Positions 31,737-34,818 of a stretch of DNA of 34,818 nucleotides are shown piece by piece; the first letter of the stretch is position 1; every line of letters starts with the position of its first letter. The notes below the pieces were generated by a model, which worked only from the letters and a program-made list of their open reading frames with translations, was not told the DNA's origin and ran no database searches. Origin of the DNA: Deltaproteobacteria bacterium (lineage in GTDB: Bacteria; Myxococcota; Myxococcia; Myxococcales; JAHFDP01); the NCBI GenBank assembly GCA_023248955.1, contig JAHFDP010000016.1:24258-59075 (forward strand), given 5' to 3'. A program made the position numbers and the translations under genes.

Positions 31737-33299
31737 CTACTTCACCTCAACTCCTGCTGCGCCGAGTGCGCGTTCCAGCGTCCCTGTCTCGATCATCTTC
31801 GCCACCGCCGCCATGTCGCGGTGAATCTCGCGATCGCTTTCCATCGGCGGCACCCCCGCACGCAGCGTCTCGTAAGCCGCACGCACGCCAACGCCGGGGA
31901 GCAGTGGCAACCGCAACCACAACGCCTGCGCCGCGGTGAGCAGTTCGATGGCGATCACCTGCGTGGCGAACTCGGTCACCGTTGCCGCTTTCAGGGCCGC
32001 GGTCATGCCCATCGACACGTGATCCTCGCGCCCCGCCGACGACGGAATGGTGTCCACGCATGCTGGATGCGCGAGGATTCGAGACTCCGCCACCAGCGCG
32101 GCGCTCGTTACTTGCGCGATCATGTAACCAGAATTGAGCCCGCTGTTCTTGGTGAGAAACGGAGGCAGGCCGCTGAGCGATGGATTCACCAACTGCTCCA
32201 TGCGTCGCTCGGAGATCGACATCAGCTGCACGCAGGCCATGGCCACCAGATCGAGCGCTTGCGACACGGGTTGTCCGTGGAAATTTCCGTTGGAAATAAT
32301 TTCGCCAGCATCGGCGAAGACGAGCGGATTGTCGGTGGCGGAATTGATTTCGATCTCGAGCGTACGGCGAGCAAAGGCCAGTGCGTCGCGCGCGCTGCCG
32401 TGAACTTGCGGCATGCAACGCAGCGAATAGGGATCCTGCACTTTGGCGCAGCCCGGTCCTTGGTGCGAGGCGTGAATCGGTGAATCGGCGAGCAGCGCGC
32501 GCAGGTTCGTGGCCACCAGGCGCTGACCTTCGTGCGGCCGGATGGCGTGGATGCGATCTTCGAATGGGTGGTGCGATCCCAGAAGGCCTTCGAGCGTGAA
32601 GGCGCCGGCGAGATCGGCCATGCGCGCGGTTCTCTCCGCATCGAGCAGTGCAAGTGTGCCGACGGCCTGCATGGCCTGCGTCCCGTTGACGAGCGCGAGC
32701 CCCTCCTTCGCCTCCAGAACGACTGGCGCGAGGCCGGCGCGCGAGAGTGCTTCGCGTCCGCTGACGCGACCACCGCCTAACTCCAGCGGCAAAAGCGCTT
32801 CGCCTTCGCCGATGAGGACGAGTGCCAGATGGGCCAGCGGCGCGAGATCCCCTGACGCTCCGACCGAGCCGCGCGACGGCACGATCGGCAAAATGTCTAG
32901 GTTGAGCAGACTCAACAAAAGATCAAGTGTGCTGGCGCGGATGCCCGAGTAGCCTTTGGCCAGCACATTGGCGCGGAGCAACATCAGCGCGCGTGTTTGC
33001 GGCGGTGTGAGCGGCGCGCCGACACCGCAAGCGTGGCTCAAGATGAGATTGCGCTGCAGCGTCCGCAGGTCGCCACGCGGAATGCGAATTTCCGCCAGTG
33101 TGCCGAAGCCGGTGTTGATGCCATAGACCGGCTCGGTCTTTTCCGCGAGACGATCCACGAGCGCGCGCGCGGCGTGAACACCTTCGCGTGCGGCGGGCGT
33201 GAGATCCACGTGCACGGCTGGCGTGCGGGCCACCACACGGGCAATTTCCTCGAGCGTAAGCGTATCGCCGTCGAGCAGAAGATGAGCGGAGCTGGTCAT
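31737..33299 (-). CDS. hutH: Histidine ammonia-lyase
   Basis: Removes ammonia from histidine to give urocanate. The 520-residue protein has the prosthetic-group motif ASG at 148-150 ([14 protein letters not shown]), from which the MIO group forms. Tyr59 lies in YGINTGFG, and SHACGVG follows at about residues 88-94. The C-terminal NNFHGQ-like [11 protein letters not shown] and [15 protein letters not shown]-like [15 protein letters not shown] are also conserved. This pattern fits histidine rather than phenylalanine ammonia-lyase, though a tyrosine or phenylalanine enzyme cannot be excluded. hutU, hutI and hutG are not in the window. It is convergent with the small lipoprotein gene and divergent from aspartokinase, 70 bp away. 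Confidence 0.93.
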   Translation of the reverse strand: MTSSAHLLLDGDTLTLEEIARVVARTPAVHVDLTPAAREGVHAARALVDRLAEKTEPVYGINTGFGTLAEIRIPRGDLRTLQRNLILSHACGVGAPLTPPQTRALMLLRANVLAKGYSGIRASTLDLLLSLLNLDILPIVPSRGSVGASGDLAPLAHLALVLIGEGEALLPLELGGGRVSGREALSRAGLAPVVLEAKEGLALVNGTQAMQAVGTLALLDAERTARMADLAGAFTLEGLLGSHHPFEDRIHAIRPHEGQRLVATNLRALLADSPIHASHQGPGCAKVQDPYSLRCMPQVHGSARDALAFARRTLEIEINSATDNPLVFADAGEIISNGNFHGQPVSQALDLVAMACVQLMSISERRMEQLVNPSLSGLPPFLTKNSGLNSGYMIAQVTSAALVAESRILAHPACVDTIPSSAGREDHVSMGMTAALKAATVTEFATQVIAIELLTAAQALWLRLPLLPGVGVRAAYETLRAGVPPMESDREIHRDMAAVAKMIETGTLERALGAAGVEVK

Positions 33300-33353
33300 G
33301 CGCTCGACTTATCATCGACCATCGAATGCACGCTACCGCCGGTGCTTTCGCGT

Positions 33354-33359
33354 TATAAA
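33354..33359 (+). promoter_or_regulatory. -10-like hexamer TATAAA ahead of the aspartokinase gene
   Basis: TATAAA ends 10 nt before the ATG at 33370 within gttataaat. No Shine-Dalgarno follows (tgcggcgctc). Matches five of six -10 positions. Confidence 0.4.
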
Positions 33360-33369
33360 TGCGGCGCTC

Positions 33370-34596
33370 ATGGCGCTGGTGGTCCAAAAATTCGGCGGCA
33401 CTTCCGTCGGCAACGTCGAACGGATCCGGAACGTGGCGAAGCGGGCGCTCGCGGCGCAGGCACGCGGCGATCAGATCGTCTTGGTGGTCAGCGCGATGTC
33501 CGGCGAGACCAACCGCTTGCTCAAACTCACGCGCGAAATTTCGGCGCGACCGGACGAGCGTGAGCAAGACGTGGTGATTGCCACTGGCGAGCAAGTCACG
33601 GTCGGACTCGTGGCGCTGGCGATTCAAGATCTCGGCGGAAAGTCGCGCAGCTTTTTGGGACATCAAGTTCGCATCACCACGGACTCTTCGTTTTCCAAAG
33701 CGCGCATTCGGTCCATCGACGGCGAGCAGGTCTTCGCGGCGCTCGCCCGCGGGGAGATCGCGGTGGTGGCGGGTTTCCAAGGTATCGATGCGGAAGGCAG
33801 CGTCACCACACTCGGTCGCGGTGGCAGTGACACGACAGCGGTGGCGGTGGCTGCAGCGCTCAAGGCGACGAGCTGCGAAATTTACACGGATGTCGACGGC
33901 GTCTACACCGCCGATCCGAACATCTGTAAAGCCGCGCGGAAGCTGGACCGCATCTCGTACGAAGAGATGCTCGAGCTGGCCAGTCTCGGCGCCAAGGTTT
34001 TACAAATTCGCTCGGTAGAATTTGCCATGAAGTACGCCGTCCCGTTGTGGGTGAAGTCGTCCTTCACCGACGATCCCGGGACGCTGGTGTGCGCGGAGGA
34101 TGCAGCGATGGAAGACGTGGTCGTCTCGGGAATTGCGCACGATCTCAACGAAGCGCGCGTGGCGGTGCGTCAGGTGCCCGACCGACCCGGCGTGGCGCGG
34201 CGCGTGTTTGGCGCGTTGGCTGCGGCCAACGTGGTGGTGGATATGATCGTGCAAAACGTCTCGGAGAGCGGGCATACGGATTTGACGTTCACCGTGGGGC
34301 GCGGAGATCTGGCGCGGGCGCGTGAAGTGATTCAGAGCCTCGTCGCCGAGATCGGAAACCCGCGCGTGGAAGCGGATGCCGGTATCGCCAAGGTGTCGAT
34401 CGTCGGTGTGGGTATGCGCAACCACGCGGGCGTGGCCGCGAAAATGTTCGACGTGTTGGCGGAAGAGGGAATCAACATTTTGATGATTTCCACCAGTGAG
34501 ATTCGGGTGAGCTGCGTGGTGCTCGAAAAATATGCAGAGCTGGCGGTGCGCGCGTTGCACACCGCGTTTGGCTTGGATGCCAAGGGGGCGGTGTGA
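33370..34596 (+). CDS. lysC: Aspartokinase
   Basis: Phosphorylates aspartate, the first step to lysine, threonine and methionine. The ATG at 33370 is chosen because KFGGTSV follows at once; the 24 codons upstream in frame carry no domain and overlap the promoter region. The 408-residue protein has the kinase domain ([49 protein letters not shown]). Two ACT domains follow from about residue 265 ([15 protein letters not shown] and [39 protein letters not shown]). These usually bind lysine or threonine for feedback control. The protein lacks a homoserine dehydrogenase, so it is the monofunctional type. It overlaps the next gene by 4 nt (GTGTGA). Confidence 0.95.
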   Translation: MALVVQKFGGTSVGNVERIRNVAKRALAAQARGDQIVLVVSAMSGETNRLLKLTREISARPDEREQDVVIATGEQVTVGLVALAIQDLGGKSRSFLGHQVRITTDSSFSKARIRSIDGEQVFAALARGEIAVVAGFQGIDAEGSVTTLGRGGSDTTAVAVAAALKATSCEIYTDVDGVYTADPNICKAARKLDRISYEEMLELASLGAKVLQIRSVEFAMKYAVPLWVKSSFTDDPGTLVCAEDAAMEDVVVSGIAHDLNEARVAVRQVPDRPGVARRVFGALAAANVVVDMIVQNVSESGHTDLTFTVGRGDLARAREVIQSLVAEIGNPRVEADAGIAKVSIVGVGMRNHAGVAAKMFDVLAEEGINILMISTSEIRVSCVVLEKYAELAVRALHTAFGLDAKGAV

Positions 34597-34818
34597 AAAA
34601 GGTGGGGGCGTGGGTGGCGTTGGGCGTGCTGTGCGTGGTGCCGTCCGTGGTTCGTTCGAATCGGAAAGCGTCCGCGGAAATTTCCGCGATGTGCGATCTC
34701 GTCGAGCTGCGGGGAACACGATCGCGCGTGGTGTGTGCGGAGGAAGCAACGATGCTCGTGCGTGCGATGGCGCGCGCGTCGGGCTGCCCGGTGGAAGACT
34801 TCTCGGCGGTACGTGGTG
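34593..34818 (+). CDS. Exported protein of unknown function (3' end cut off)
   Basis: The GTG at 34593 overlaps the aspartokinase stop by 4 nt. The frame stays open for 75 codons to the window edge. The N-terminus is a signal-like segment ([20 protein letters not shown]), then [41 protein letters not shown]. Three Cys residues in the visible mature part (MCDL, VVCAE, SGCPV) may form disulfides. I cannot name a family from this fragment. Confidence 0.65.
   Translation, partial: MKKVGAWVALGVLCVVPSVVRSNRKASAEISAMCDLVELRGTRSRVVCAEEATMLVRAMARASGCPVEDFSAVRG

Overview
The window looks like a chromosomal stretch of a GC-rich Gram-negative bacterium, most likely a member of the Myxococcota or a related deltaproteobacterial lineage. 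This rests on content, not on any search: many secreted lipoproteins with Asp/Gly/Thr-rich linkers and Cys-rich tails, a TPR protein carrying two cyclic-nucleotide-binding domains, a PocR-type sigma-54 activator, a PilZ protein, an outer-membrane barrel and a RecG with an N-terminal extension. No tRNA, rRNA, CRISPR array, prophage, transposase or defence island was seen. Thirty-five protein genes are called, two of them cut by the window edges.

Layout. 1-889: 5' part of a leftward lipoprotein gene with an HELAE zincin-like motif. 1053-1994: GT2 glycosyltransferase, closed by a strong hairpin. 2040-4515: leftward four-gene redox cluster (four-helix protein with four paired histidines, diheme c-type lipoprotein, YceI, repeat-bearing monoheme c-type lipoprotein). 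4881-7805: leftward trio of radical SAM enzyme, methyltransferase and DUF3105 lipoprotein. 7858-13937: clpX with a PilZ gene beside it, flanked by two large paralogous polytopic membrane proteins. 14006-17088: overlapping rightward run of a 54-residue membrane protein, a PimA-like GT4 glycosyltransferase, a NodB deacetylase and a UPF0104/flippase-like protein, which looks like a glycolipid or cell-surface glycan pathway. 17166-19269: outer-membrane barrel and a Cys-rich lipoprotein. 19352-20398: RseP-type site-2 protease, divergent from 20502-25782 (TPR/cNMP protein, GreA, RecG, Pcm). 25983-31734: compact rightward run (zinc-ribbon protein, threonine synthase, small membrane protein, dTMP kinase, PocR sigma-54 activator, small membrane protein, CinA-type protein, small lipoprotein). 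31737-33299: histidine ammonia-lyase. 33370-34818: aspartokinase and the start of an exported protein.

Many neighbours overlap by the 4-nt ATGA/GTGA/TTGA arrangement (2861, 5450, 14167, 15264, 26462, 28207, 30408 and 34593), which implies translational coupling. Several genes that begin transcription units lack a Shine-Dalgarno sequence and have a -10-like hexamer 6-15 nt before the start codon, suggesting leaderless transcripts.

The most notable non-gene signal is a family of REP/MITE-like palindromes. Two copies are identical over 35 nt (7836-7870 and 16131-16165). They have been absorbed into genes: they supply stop codons, the C-terminal tail of the deacetylase, the N-terminus of the flippase-like protein and probably a short in-frame insert in RecG. 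Other points are a duplicated translation start before clpX with an 8-codon leader ORF, a dTMP kinase whose P-loop lysine is threonine, and the two paralogous membrane proteins of unknown function.
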